From: Mesostigma viride
Lineage: Eukaryota; Streptophyta; Mesostigmatophyceae; Mesostigmatales; Mesostigmataceae
Length of the DNA: 64,000 nucleotides
Direction: 5' to 3'
NCBI GenBank assembly: GCA_009746045.1
Contig: RPFO01000175.1
Location: 477,501-541,500 of the forward strand
Shown: in pieces, positions 56,658-64,000 of the stretch
How the letters are laid out: every line of letters begins with the position of its first letter
Position numbering within the stretch: the first letter of the stretch is position 1
Position numbers and translations under genes: made by a program
Notes under the pieces: generated by a model
Database searches by the model: none
What the model saw: the letters and a program-made list of their open reading frames with translations, nothing else
What the model was told of the DNA's origin: nothing

Positions 56658-59292
56658 CCTTATGGACCCCCCAGGGTTGCCAGGCTGGTTGTTGTTGTGT
56701 TGTTGTTGTTGTTGTTTCCCTGCTGGGACCGGTTCTGGCCCTGCTGGGACCTGTTGTTGTTGTTGTTTTGGCCCTGTTGGGACCTGTTGTTATTGTTGCC
56801 CTGCTGGGACCTGTTGTTGTTGTTGTTGTTGTTGTTGTTGGGGTTGCCATGCAGGGGCACACGGTGCCACGTGTTGCCACGCCCCTGAGAGCCACTGCCC
56901 CCTTGGTGGGAGGACTTGTGGGTCTTGGGTGCCCCCCCTGGCTGGCCTGCCCCTTGCGTTTGTGGCCTTGGACACCCTGGACCTTGGGGTCCTGGGCCTG
57001 GTTGTTGCCAGTACCCAGGGGGTCCACTGCCTCCTCGATATAGAGCATGGCAGCTCTGAAGTTGTCCCAGAGGGACTTGAGGCCTGTAAGCAGGGTAGCC
57101 AGGACAGAAGGTTGCAAATTAGCTTTTGTTAGCCAGGTGTGGATGAGATACCTTGGTTGGAGCTTGAGAAGCTCAAGGTCTTTCTCAATCATTACCCTGT
57201 ATGTTTTTGCATCCCCAGAGAGGTTATTCTTGTTCACCTTATATGCAGCAAGCCAGTTGAAACGTTCTACTGCTTCCATGTGGTTATTGGTAAGCACTAG
57301 CTGTTTCAGATCAGTGATAAAGGTAGGCCACTGTTCAATGGCTGCTTCAGGTGTCAGGGTACGTTCCTGATAGGTTTGAATCAATGCTCTGATTGCAGGA
57401 GATGATTGATGGAATGTGGAGGAGGCCCTGAGAGCCTTAAACTGATGTCTAAGGTTAAGACCTTCCATCCCATACTCCAAAGCAAAAACAAATTGCTTAG
57501 CTTGTTCAACAGTGTGACCCTCAGGCAAGCCAGCAATATTGATTTTGGATTCCTTTTTATGAGGGTTAAACACACCTGTGAGAGGGGGGTTGGCCCTCAA
57601 GAAGCTGTCGGTTGCTTGTTGCAGGCGGGTGGGGTCCAGGTTGATGGTCCCCCGCTCATACCGCGACATCAGGGCGCGCAGGCCCTCGACAGTTTGCAGC
57701 TGGTTAGCTGTTAACTGCTGATCTTGCAACGAGGCCAGCTGGGCCTGGAGAATGGCGAGCTGTTCCAGGACATCCCCGCTCCTTGGGGGGGCCTCAGCAG
57801 GCCTGTTGGGTGCCTGTGGCACCTCTGCACCTCCCCCCAGGGCCTCCTGGGGTCCTGGCCACCCCCCCTGGTTTGGGAGGGGGCCCCAACCCACAGGGCG
57901 AACCTGGGGTGGTGGGGGAGGGGGAGGGGGGGTCATGGTGGCCCTGGGGGAGCCCGGGGGTGTCCGGGTAACCCCACTGGGTCCAGCCCCATCGGTGGAG
58001 GGGCGGGCAGGGGTGTCTGCCTCTGCTCTCCTCCTGGCCTCCTCCCGCATGAGACGCTTCATCTCCTTGCGTACCTCATGCTCCCGGAGGGCTGCCTGAA
58101 AAGCAGCCTCATCCTCGGGTATGTCAGGGAGTGGTTCTCCCATGATCATAGCAGGCCGGACTGGACAGTCCGCCTCTTTGCCCTTCCTCGCGCCCAGGGC
58201 CAGCAGTCCCTCCTTGTACTGCAGGGGTTGGGGGGGAGAGGGTTTCTTGCTGGTGGTTTCCAGCGGGGGGGCTTCTTCAGCTACCACCCCATGTTTGGCC
58301 AAGATGGCCTCCGTGACCCTGGCTTGGGTGATGGAGGACATGGTTTTAAAGTGTGCTGACCGAGCAAGCTCGGCCAGGTCTTGACTGTCCGCATAGTGCA
58401 TGGGATAGTCAGCATTTTTTAAGAGGTCACGTAACCGCTGGGTGGCCTCGCGGTACGCGTCCGCCATCGCCTGGTGGGTAGCCAGGCGACGGGCGGCTTC
58501 CTCTTCATATTCTTGCCGCTTAGCGGCGAGCCGAAAAGCCGCCTCTCGGCGGACCTCTCGGTCCCGCTGCCGCTCTCGGCGTTCTTCATTTGCCACCAGC
58601 GCGGCCTGCTCGACCGCCAGGAGCGCTGGGGTAAGATTGATCTCAGTCTCCCCATCGGGGAGACTGGCAGTGTCGGATACCTCATCGTCGGACATTGGTT
58701 GTCCGGCGATGGGTTCCACAGGTTTTCGCACCACCCGTGCGAGTTTAATACTCTCCATGTCCTTCTTCTTGCGAAGAAGGGACGCAGAGGGTCGCCCAAA
58801 CGTTAGCTCAATGTGGTTATGTCCCTGGGCGAAAGGGACATTAAGGTTTGATGTGGCGGGACGAAAGGTAATCGTCCCGTCCGGTGCCACCGAGGCCGTC
58901 TGACGGGGCATACGCTCCCGAAGAGATGGCAACGTGGGGCCGGACTGTGGAGCCTCAGTGGGGTTTACCACCGAGGTCTCCGCAGCCATGGCCGCGCCAG
59001 CCGTGGTTGCGGCTGGGGCGGCCGCCGGAGTCGAGGGTAAGCCGGTCTCCCCGGGGGGAGCCGTCTCGGCCTCCGGCCTCGCAGGGGAGGGGGGTAGGTC
59101 GGTCGGCTTTGCAGCCGCCGTCCCCTCGTCCTGGCAACCATTGTGAGTCTTTTTGTTCTTTTTCTTTTTCTTGGAAATGGCCGCATCGCCAGCCGGCTTC
59201 TTGTTGTTGTCTCTGGGCATCCGCCGATCCTGCCCATCATCATCCTCGTTGTAGGAAAGCTTCTTAGCGACAGTCTTGTTCGTGATAGCCAT
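56497..59292 (-). CDS. gag: Copia Gag-like protein (931-codon frame)
   Basis: Starts MAITNKTVAKK at 59292, only 18 nt inside the 5' LTR. The first part is charged and low-complexity (KKKKKNKKTHN, then Ala/Pro-rich), with a long helical Arg/Glu/Ala-rich stretch around residues 200-300 (ERRERQRDREVRREAAFRLA). A Pro-rich hinge, then a helical gag-like core (GLPEGHTVEQAKQFVFALEY, LSGDAKTYRVMIEKDLELLK) follow. From about residue 800 the frame runs through a TTG/CAA microsatellite and ends with about 60 residues that overlap the zinc-knuckle frame and are probably not native. A Gag of over 800 residues is large for copia. Confidence 0.8.
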   Translation of the reverse strand: MAITNKTVAKKLSYNEDDDGQDRRMPRDNNKKPAGDAAISKKKKKNKKTHNGCQDEGTAAAKPTDLPPSPARPEAETAPPGETGLPSTPAAAPAATTAGAAMAAETSVVNPTEAPQSGPTLPSLRERMPRQTASVAPDGTITFRPATSNLNVPFAQGHNHIELTFGRPSASLLRKKKDMESIKLARVVRKPVEPIAGQPMSDDEVSDTASLPDGETEINLTPALLAVEQAALVANEERRERQRDREVRREAAFRLAAKRQEYEEEAARRLATHQAMADAYREATQRLRDLLKNADYPMHYADSQDLAELARSAHFKTMSSITQARVTEAILAKHGVVAEEAPPLETTSKKPSPPQPLQYKEGLLALGARKGKEADCPVRPAMIMGEPLPDIPEDEAAFQAALREHEVRKEMKRLMREEARRRAEADTPARPSTDGAGPSGVTRTPPGSPRATMTPPPPPPPPQVRPVGWGPLPNQGGWPGPQEALGGGAEVPQAPNRPAEAPPRSGDVLEQLAILQAQLASLQDQQLTANQLQTVEGLRALMSRYERGTINLDPTRLQQATDSFLRANPPLTGVFNPHKKESKINIAGLPEGHTVEQAKQFVFALEYGMEGLNLRHQFKALRASSTFHQSSPAIRALIQTYQERTLTPEAAIEQWPTFITDLKQLVLTNNHMEAVERFNWLAAYKVNKNNLSGDAKTYRVMIEKDLELLKLQPRYLIHTWLTKANLQPSVLATLLTGLKSLWDNFRAAMLYIEEAVDPLGTGNNQAQDPKVQGVQGHKRKGQASQGGHPRPTSPPTKGAVALRGVATRGTVCPCMATPTTTTTTTTTGPSRATITTGPNRAKTTTTTGPSRARTGPSRETTTTTTQQQPAWQPWGVHKVPEVLPTRARTAQLPQQRLPGQRGGSLPGLLARTSSPGASRQPLQQASLPKSM
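56690..56850. repeat. (TTG)n-rich microsatellite in copia gag
   Basis: Runs of TTG/TGT units alternate with CCCTGCTGGGACC (about five copies), encoding N-, T- or Q-rich strings with RSQQG repeats depending on frame. Indels in this tract probably set the gag versus zinc-knuckle frame. Confidence 0.9.
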
Positions 59293-59310
59293 GGTAGCAA
59301 ATAAAATTCA

Positions 59311-59783
59311 AGTTAGAATGCGGTGGGATATATTGCTTGAGAACACTGAAGGCTTGGAGCAATGAATTGCTTGGTTCATTAGAAAATAGGTTTACCCTTT
59401 ATCAACGTTCCTCTCACCGGCTGCGCCGCCAGTGACCGTTGGGTGCAGACCGTTGGCCCGAGGCCACACGATGACAGGTAGCAGTCTAGTCACTGCATCG
59501 TGCGATCACAAATCAATGCACGCTGCAGTACGGTCCCTATCTAGGATACTCTAGTACCGTCCAATGACAGGACACTACGTATACTGGGTACTGACATCTG
59601 TCACGTACCTCAGTACCCAAAGTACCTATCTAGGGAAACGTATGCGACTCGACTAGCATTCCTATCTGCATAGCCCACGTGGTATTTATATTCACATACC
59701 AACGTAGGTTTACAAGGCTTATTCATCCGTTGTATTCACAATGCCTTTGAGACTTAGTCTACAGCAAAGCATGGAGACTAACT
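59311..59783 (-). repeat. Copia 5' LTR
   Basis: 473 bp, matching the LTR at 52133-52605 with one visible difference. Immediately inside it comes TGAATTTTATTTGCTACC and then the gag ATG, leaving only 18 nt for a primer site. No standard tRNA 3'-end complement (TGG...) is seen. Confidence 0.92.
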
Positions 59784-59788
59784 GATGG

Positions 59789-60087
59789 TTGAGCCAAGGT
59801 TGCAGGACTCAGGGGCAGGGGCCTGGTTCAGGGTAAAAGAGGGGTCATCACTAAATCTGACACGTTGTTCAAAGGTACTAAGGTGGGGTAAGTGAGGGAC
59901 GACAGCGACCACCAGTAGTAGGGGAAGGAGGTGAGGTACGCAGATTACCTTGAGGAGTGAGATGGTGCACCGTTTCCAAGGAGTCCCGTCGGTTACCACG
60001 AGTATTGTTGTTATTATTATTAGTAGTAGTAGTATTAATAGTATTATTGGTAGGTATAGGCGACATATCTCCACCCACTGGATCCAT
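59789..60087 (-). pseudogene. gag: Gypsy-2 gag, 5' part
   Basis: Starts MDPVGGDMSPIPTNN at 60087 with an Asn/Thr-rich run from an ATT-type microsatellite. It continues DSLETVHHLTPQGNLRTSPP, which matches the very start of this window in Gypsy-1, giving the family's gag start. A frame change occurs near 59880; copia interrupts at 59788. Confidence 0.85.
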
Positions 60088-60213
60088 GTTTAATTAATTA
60101 AAAGGAAAAGCAATGAAAATTGTCTTAAGAAAAGGATAGGAAGCTGAATTGAAGCAATTAATGAAGGCAAAAGGAAAAACCTTTAATGTCTTAAGCAAAG
60201 AAAACAATTAAAA

Positions 60214-60609
60214 TCAATCCTTTTTAACCACAGTAATGGATAGGGAACCAAACTCTAAGGTGAGAGGAGTATCTGAGCTAGATGAGGATGCAGCCCGTCT
60301 ACTAGGGGGAGAAGAAGGAGGGGTAGCAAAGACTAGGGATTCCACGGGAGGACGACCATGAGGAATAGAACGTACATGTAGGCCTAAATCTGATTCACTA
60401 TGGTCTATAAGGAACTGCTGAGCTTCTTCAAAGGTCACAAATTTCTTATACCTAACTACGTTATAGATACGGTTCTGAACTATCTTCCTAGCGTCGGACC
60501 AAGAAAGGAAAATGGCGGACCATTGAGGCGTAATCACTACGTAATATTTGGCTAAGCTATTATCGCTGGAAGAATGGGAAGGAGCAGTAAAAGCACGCCG
60601 CTGGCTCAT
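60214..60609 (-). CDS. Gypsy-2 ORF0: viroplasmin / RNase H1 N-terminal-like domain protein
   Basis: An intact 131-codon frame upstream of gag, starting MSQRRAFTAP at 60609. Residues about 21-71 match the small RNA:DNA-hybrid-binding domain found at the N-terminus of eukaryotic RNase H1 and in caulimovirus inclusion-body protein: KYYVVITPQWSAIFLSW, then VRYKKFVTFEEAQQFL. The rest is Ser/Pro-rich with a hydrophobic end (LTLEFGSLSITVVKKD). It lies 127 nt before gag on the same strand. Role inferred: binding nucleic-acid hybrids during replication or acting in translation. It has no catalytic RNase H domain. The matching region of Gypsy-1 is outside the window. Confidence 0.78.
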   Translation of the reverse strand: MSQRRAFTAPSHSSSDNSLAKYYVVITPQWSAIFLSWSDARKIVQNRIYNVVRYKKFVTFEEAQQFLIDHSESDLGLHVRSIPHGRPPVESLVFATPPSSPPSRRAASSSSSDTPLTLEFGSLSITVVKKD

Positions 60610-61141
60610 GGTAACGCACCTGGTAGGTCTTGTGACGTCACGCTAGAAGGAGAAGGAGTAGGCGACTTAGCTGGGTTATCTGGCGCACCGAAAGCAGCGC
60701 GAGGGCGGCAATAGTCCAGCGCTCGTCCTAAGATCAGCGACCCAGTCTCTCTGCGGGTGCGGCCGTCTAATAAGCAGCAGCACGAAGGAAAAGGTATAGT
60801 CTACCACGACGCTAATCGTCTCACTATTGCCGAACCGAACAATTATCCTCTATCTACAACAGGAAGCAACCATACGCAGGAAAACAAAGTGAAGGAGCTA
60901 CCTAACAAAGCGAAGGAGCTACCTATAAAAAGGATTTTTCCGCTACGAGCAGGTCTAGCATCTAGGCAGAGCGTTTCCCGAACCGGGCAGCACTACTCTC
61001 CCAGCTTGAAGGCGACCCGCCCATTACCTGTCAAGTAGGTGTCGTCTTCGTTTCCCTGGACGCGGAAGGGTTGTTGCAAAGGCGTATGTGACAAGGGATC
61101 GCCGTCTCGCTCTCTACCTACAAAAGTTCCTCCGGAACCAT
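60610..61141 (-). other. Gypsy-2 leader with primer-binding site
   Basis: Leader of about 530 bp after the 5' LTR. One base inside the LTR edge the minus strand reads TGGTTCCGGAGGAAC, a TGG-initial tract suitable as a primer-binding site (also a small hairpin, GTTCC/GGAAC). Two tandem AAGGAGCTACCTA units lie near 60893-60925. No ORF of note. Confidence 0.7.
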
Positions 61142-61692
61142 TGTTACGTCCTAAACTTCTACCACCACCTCTACCTCTACCTGGCCTAACGCTCCCTAAA
61201 CTAGTCAGGCCACCTCTACTTAATCCCCTAGCGAAAGACGAACGAGACGATCCAGATCTCAATGCATTCACGTATGTATTGCTATAATACGCCATAATAA
61301 GCCATTTACACAGACCCGTTTACTCCAGGAATAGAGGAAGGAAACACAACTACACTGCCGTGACCCAAGCCTATATGTGTCAATTCATTTAACACACGCC
61401 GAGTGCCAACACGAGGGGCAGAACGTGCATAAATGATCACCAACGGTCCAGCATGCTCGGGCCCTCGCCTACAAATGTACAGATGCACGCTGGTCCACTA
61501 CATTCTGCCCGGAGGATAAGGACCACTAATAAAGTACGCGGCGCGACGCCCAAAAGCATCCAATGCACCACAGTACTGTTACGAGGACAACAGTGTCCCA
61601 TTACAAACTACACGTAAACCTAGGAACGACCGAGGCAAAGGACCTATTAAATTTACGTCCGTAACTGCAACGAATTGTTACGCGACGTAACA
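61142..61692 (-). repeat. Gypsy-2 5' LTR (551 bp)
   Basis: Starts, on the minus strand, TGTTACGTCGCG at 61692 and ends GGACGTAACA at 61142. It is the uninterrupted reference that reveals the MITE in the 3' LTR. The neighbouring GAAGG (61693-61697) is the target duplication in LINE-B. Confidence 0.93.
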
Positions 61693-62942
61693 GAAGGGTC
61701 CACCACTTCGGTGCGCACTTCTTACGGGACCACGCCCCCATGCCCTTTACAGAAGGGTGTGTGGCAGGGCTGCGTGCTGTCGCCCTACCTGTTCATTATT
61801 GTGGTCGAATACGTAATGATTCAGGCGCGCAAGCGATTTGCCCGCATCGTGGGCAGGGAACCAGGAGTGCAGGTTGCTAACAAATTCTGGCATGGCGGTG
61901 CGGACACGGAGATTCGGCTGGCAGACATCATCTATGCAGACGACACCACCCTCTTCGAGGACACTGGGCACGTGCAGACATGGCTTGACTGCCTGGCTAT
62001 CGAGGCCCGTGCAGTGGGGCTTGAGGTCAGCAAGAAGACAGAGGCCCTGGCGGTTGGGCTCACCCACTCCCCGCCGCCCCTCTATCTCCTCGACGGCTCT
62101 CAAGTCCTGTATCGGGACCGCGTTAAGCTGCTGGGCAGCCTGCTCCCCAGCTGCGAGGTTGATGTGGACCATCGCATCTCCCTCGCCTGGCACGCTTTAC
62201 GCCAGTACCGGGCCCTGTGGCGCAAGCCCCTGGGCAAGATCGAGAAACAGGACCTGTTCAAGGTCCTCGTCCTCCCTGTTCTCACGTATGGGGCCGAGAC
62301 GTGGACCCACACCGCCGACCTGGCCCGCAAGCTGGACGGCGCGGTCACCAACATGCTGCGTTCCATTTTCAGAGTAGGATATGCTGCTCATGTCCGCAAT
62401 GAGGACCTGTACCAGGGCATGCCATATATCACCAGCACCATTGAGCAGCGACGCCTGCAGCTAGTAGGGCACCTAGCTCGCACCAACCAAGTAGACACCT
62501 CACGTGGCCCCCCCGCAGGACTGCGACCAGCCCAGCCTGGCCGGCACCTCCTGACGTGGGCCGGGCCCAGTGATGTTCGACGCCGCAAGGCCCGCACCTT
62601 CAAAGAACAGCTAGTAGAGGACATGGGGGGCCTAGGCCTTTCCGTGATTTGGAAGAAGATGATGGACAAGGCCAAGTGGGCCCAGGTCATAGAGGACAAC
62701 GAGCCCCCCCCAGTGGGGAAGCGCCCGCGTGTGCAATCCCGTGGGAGGCACGCCAGACAGCTCCCCTAGGGCAGCGGCTGTCTAGATAGATGTTGTAGTT
62801 AGAACGCTGTTAGCTAGATGTAGTATGAGCTGATGTAGATAGATTAGGCCGGTAGGACTGTTTGCACCCATCCATCCATCGGGGTTAATGCTCCGTGACT
62901 CCCCAACGGGAGCACGAGTCTAATTAATTAATTAATTAATTA
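61693..62942 (+). mobile_element. LINE-B, 3' part: RTE-like RT and 3' end with hairpin and TTAA tail
   Basis: The frame to 62769 reads EGSTTSVRTSYGTTPP, GVWQGCVLSPYLFIIV, the catalytic IIYADDTTLF, VLTYGAETWTH, and RRLQLVGHLARTNQV, the C-terminal pattern typical of RTE-like LINEs. It then has a basic tail and stop. About 120 nt of 3' UTR follow. The end is a hairpin TGCTCC...GGAGCA (62889-62894 with 62909-62914), GAGTC, and a TAAT/TTAA repeat to 62942. Then comes ATATT, the duplication of LINE-A DNA. From the split point to its end the frame is intact. Confidence 0.9.
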
Positions 62943-62947
62943 ATATT

Positions 62948-64000
62948 CTGTAAACCCAAGCCAGGCTCCTTGAACCCATGGCATATATGACATGTCCCGA
63001 TCGATCCATCCCGGCACCGTGTGTGTTATGATACCCTGCTGCTTCCAGACAAAATTGCTTCCGATTCGTTGGATGATCTTGGTGGTGTACTCGTTGGGTG
63101 GGTGACCTTGGCAGTAGTAGAGCACTTTGGAGAATAACATTTGGTTGGTGATGAGGACCCTGCCCCGGAGGCTGAGACGGGGAACCGCTGCCCATCTTGA
63201 TGCCGCTTGGAGCACGGCCTGTGAGTTTGCCACTGAGTGTTGTGTTGTCATACAGAAAGGTGGGGTGTTCAGCAAGACGTCCATCCATAGTGCAGCCAAT
63301 AGTAGGGCAGTTGTGCAATAGGTGGTGACCGTCTGGCCATGGACCCATGTCACAGGCAGATTAGGGATTGATAAGCGGGGGGAGGATCCTCTCCCGATGT
63401 GCAGCCCCGTGGACTTTTGCACGTTACACCGCTGCTGAGAGGCCATAGTAGAGTATGTCGTGATATTCTCCATGATAGCATGCACATCGGTAGTGGAGGT
63501 ACAGACATTAGTGGTGTCATCAACATAAGCAGTTTGGAACAAACCTCGCGGTTTACCTTGGATGGGGAAGCCCCTGATCCTGTTGTCGCGAGCGTGCAGA
63601 AAGAACAGCCCGGCATGCGCAAGAAGAAACAGGAGCGGTGACATGCAGTCGCCTTGTGGGAGTGGTCAACCTAGAGCTAGTGCCTATGCGTGAGAAGTGC
63701 CCGTTTAGGAGTAGGGTCCATGAGAGCGATTTAATCATACCGATGGTGACATGCGTGAAGGTGCCACCAAATCCGAAACCACGCAATGTCTTCTCGAGGT
63801 AGTCCCAACACATGCGGTCAAAAGCTTTTTTGAAATCCCAAAATAGAATTATGCCGAGTATGTTGTGGCGCCACGCTTTTTCCACTATGTCCATAAGCAT
63901 GGTAATGCTATCGTTTATGTGTAGGTTAGCGCGGAAGCCGACTTGTTCCGGACCGATTAGGTCGTCGAGTACTGTGTAAATGCGTAGTTGTAGTATTTTA
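62948..64000 (-). mobile_element. LINE-A, 5' part in window: L1-like reverse transcriptase
   Basis: Minus-strand frames carry L1-like RT motifs: IGPEQVGFRANLHINDS at the window edge, LFWDFKKAFDRMCWDYL, the catalytic AYVDDTTNV, then ITNQMLFSKVLYYCQGHPP. A frame change near 63640 separates them. The protein continues off the window to the right and, after the nested block, at 39040. It is older and more decayed than LINE-B. Confidence 0.85.

Larger units (their letters stand above)
52133..59783 (-). mobile_element. Copia-type LTR retrotransposon inserted in Gypsy-2 gag
   Basis: Two 473-bp LTRs (52133-52605 and 59311-59783) with inverted ends AGTTAG/CTAACT, flanked by GATGG at 52128-52132 and 59784-59788. 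The gag codons of Gypsy-2 continue across the site. Inside, on the minus strand, lie gag with zinc knuckle, integrase, a protease-like domain, RT and RNase H. RT followed by RNase H after integrase is the copia order, but the protease-like domain lies downstream of integrase. I see only one difference between the LTRs (A/C near 52551/59716), so the insertion is very recent, although pol has a stop and frame changes. Confidence 0.93.
39154..61692 (-). mobile_element. Gypsy-2: chromovirus with ORF0 and ORF3, carrying four nested insertions
   Basis: Its outer ends are LTRs starting TGTTACGTC and ending GACGTAACA, flanked by GAAGG at 39149-39153 and 61693-61697. The RT codons of LINE-B continue across that site. 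Reading down the minus strand: 5' LTR, PBS, ORF0, gag (split by copia), pol (with an inversion and LINE-C, and a TTAA-type element), ORF3, PPT, 3' LTR (split by a MITE). It is the same family as Gypsy-1. Pol carries an in-frame stop near 46225, small palindromic 4-bp insertions that shift frame, and the large insertions. Confidence 0.94.

Overview
This is eukaryotic nuclear DNA, dominated by nested transposable elements, with two host genes visible. Evidence for a eukaryote: spliced genes whose GT-AG introns keep phase over ten exons (shortest introns 37 and 44 nt), GC-rich coding exons with Ala/Pro/Gln runs, chromodomain Ty3/gypsy elements, a Ty1/copia element, two kinds of LINE, SINE-like retroposons, hAT-like and TTAA-type DNA elements, and long micro- and minisatellites. 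The style suggests a green alga or another repeat-rich protist, but no marker gene fixes the taxon and that guess is weak. No rRNA, complete tRNA, CRISPR or prokaryotic operon was seen.

Layout. 1-10826: Gypsy-1 (+ strand, 5' end outside the window), with gag, protease-RT-RNase H-integrase-chromodomain, a GC-rich accessory ORF3 downstream of pol, and a 3' LTR; a hAT-like element with a BED-type zinc finger is inserted in its RT. 10827-12811: apparently non-coding. 12812-22322: a host gene of about ten exons for a coiled-coil, low-complexity protein; its introns hold a 68-bp minisatellite and a heptamer array. 22925-32654: an 11-bp target duplication brackets a SINE-like retroposon, itself split by Gypsy-3 (22955-32328), which in turn carries an 886-bp nested-palindrome foldback element in its RT. 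32821-33131: a second SINE-like copy with its own 11-bp duplication. 33285-about 36170 (- strand): a TRAF/XAF1-type zinc-finger gene with a predicted C-terminal membrane anchor and a roughly 2-kb satellite-filled intron. 37453-64000: a four-level nest. LINE-A (L1-like, -) is split by LINE-B (RTE-like, +, duplication ATATT). LINE-B is split by Gypsy-2 (-, 39154-61692, duplication GAAGG). Gypsy-2 contains a TA-flanked MITE in its 3' LTR, a TTAA-flanked 2.3-kb non-coding element, a small inversion that holds LINE-C, and a young copia element (52133-59783, duplication GATGG).

How the parts work together. Gypsy-1 and Gypsy-2 belong to one chromovirus family. Together they show LTR, PBS, ORF0 (a viroplasmin/RNase H1 N-terminal-like domain), gag, pol with a chromodomain, ORF3, PPT and LTR. 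Gypsy-3 is a related family without ORF3. The RTE-like LINEs and the SINE-like units end in a small hairpin followed by TTAA repeats, and one LINE/SINE pair is almost identical over the last 41 nt, which suggests the LINE machinery mobilises the SINEs. Nearly all element genes carry frameshifts or stops. The best candidates for undescribed biology are ORF3, the ORF0 domain, a copia element whose protease-like domain lies between integrase and RT, and the nested-palindrome element.
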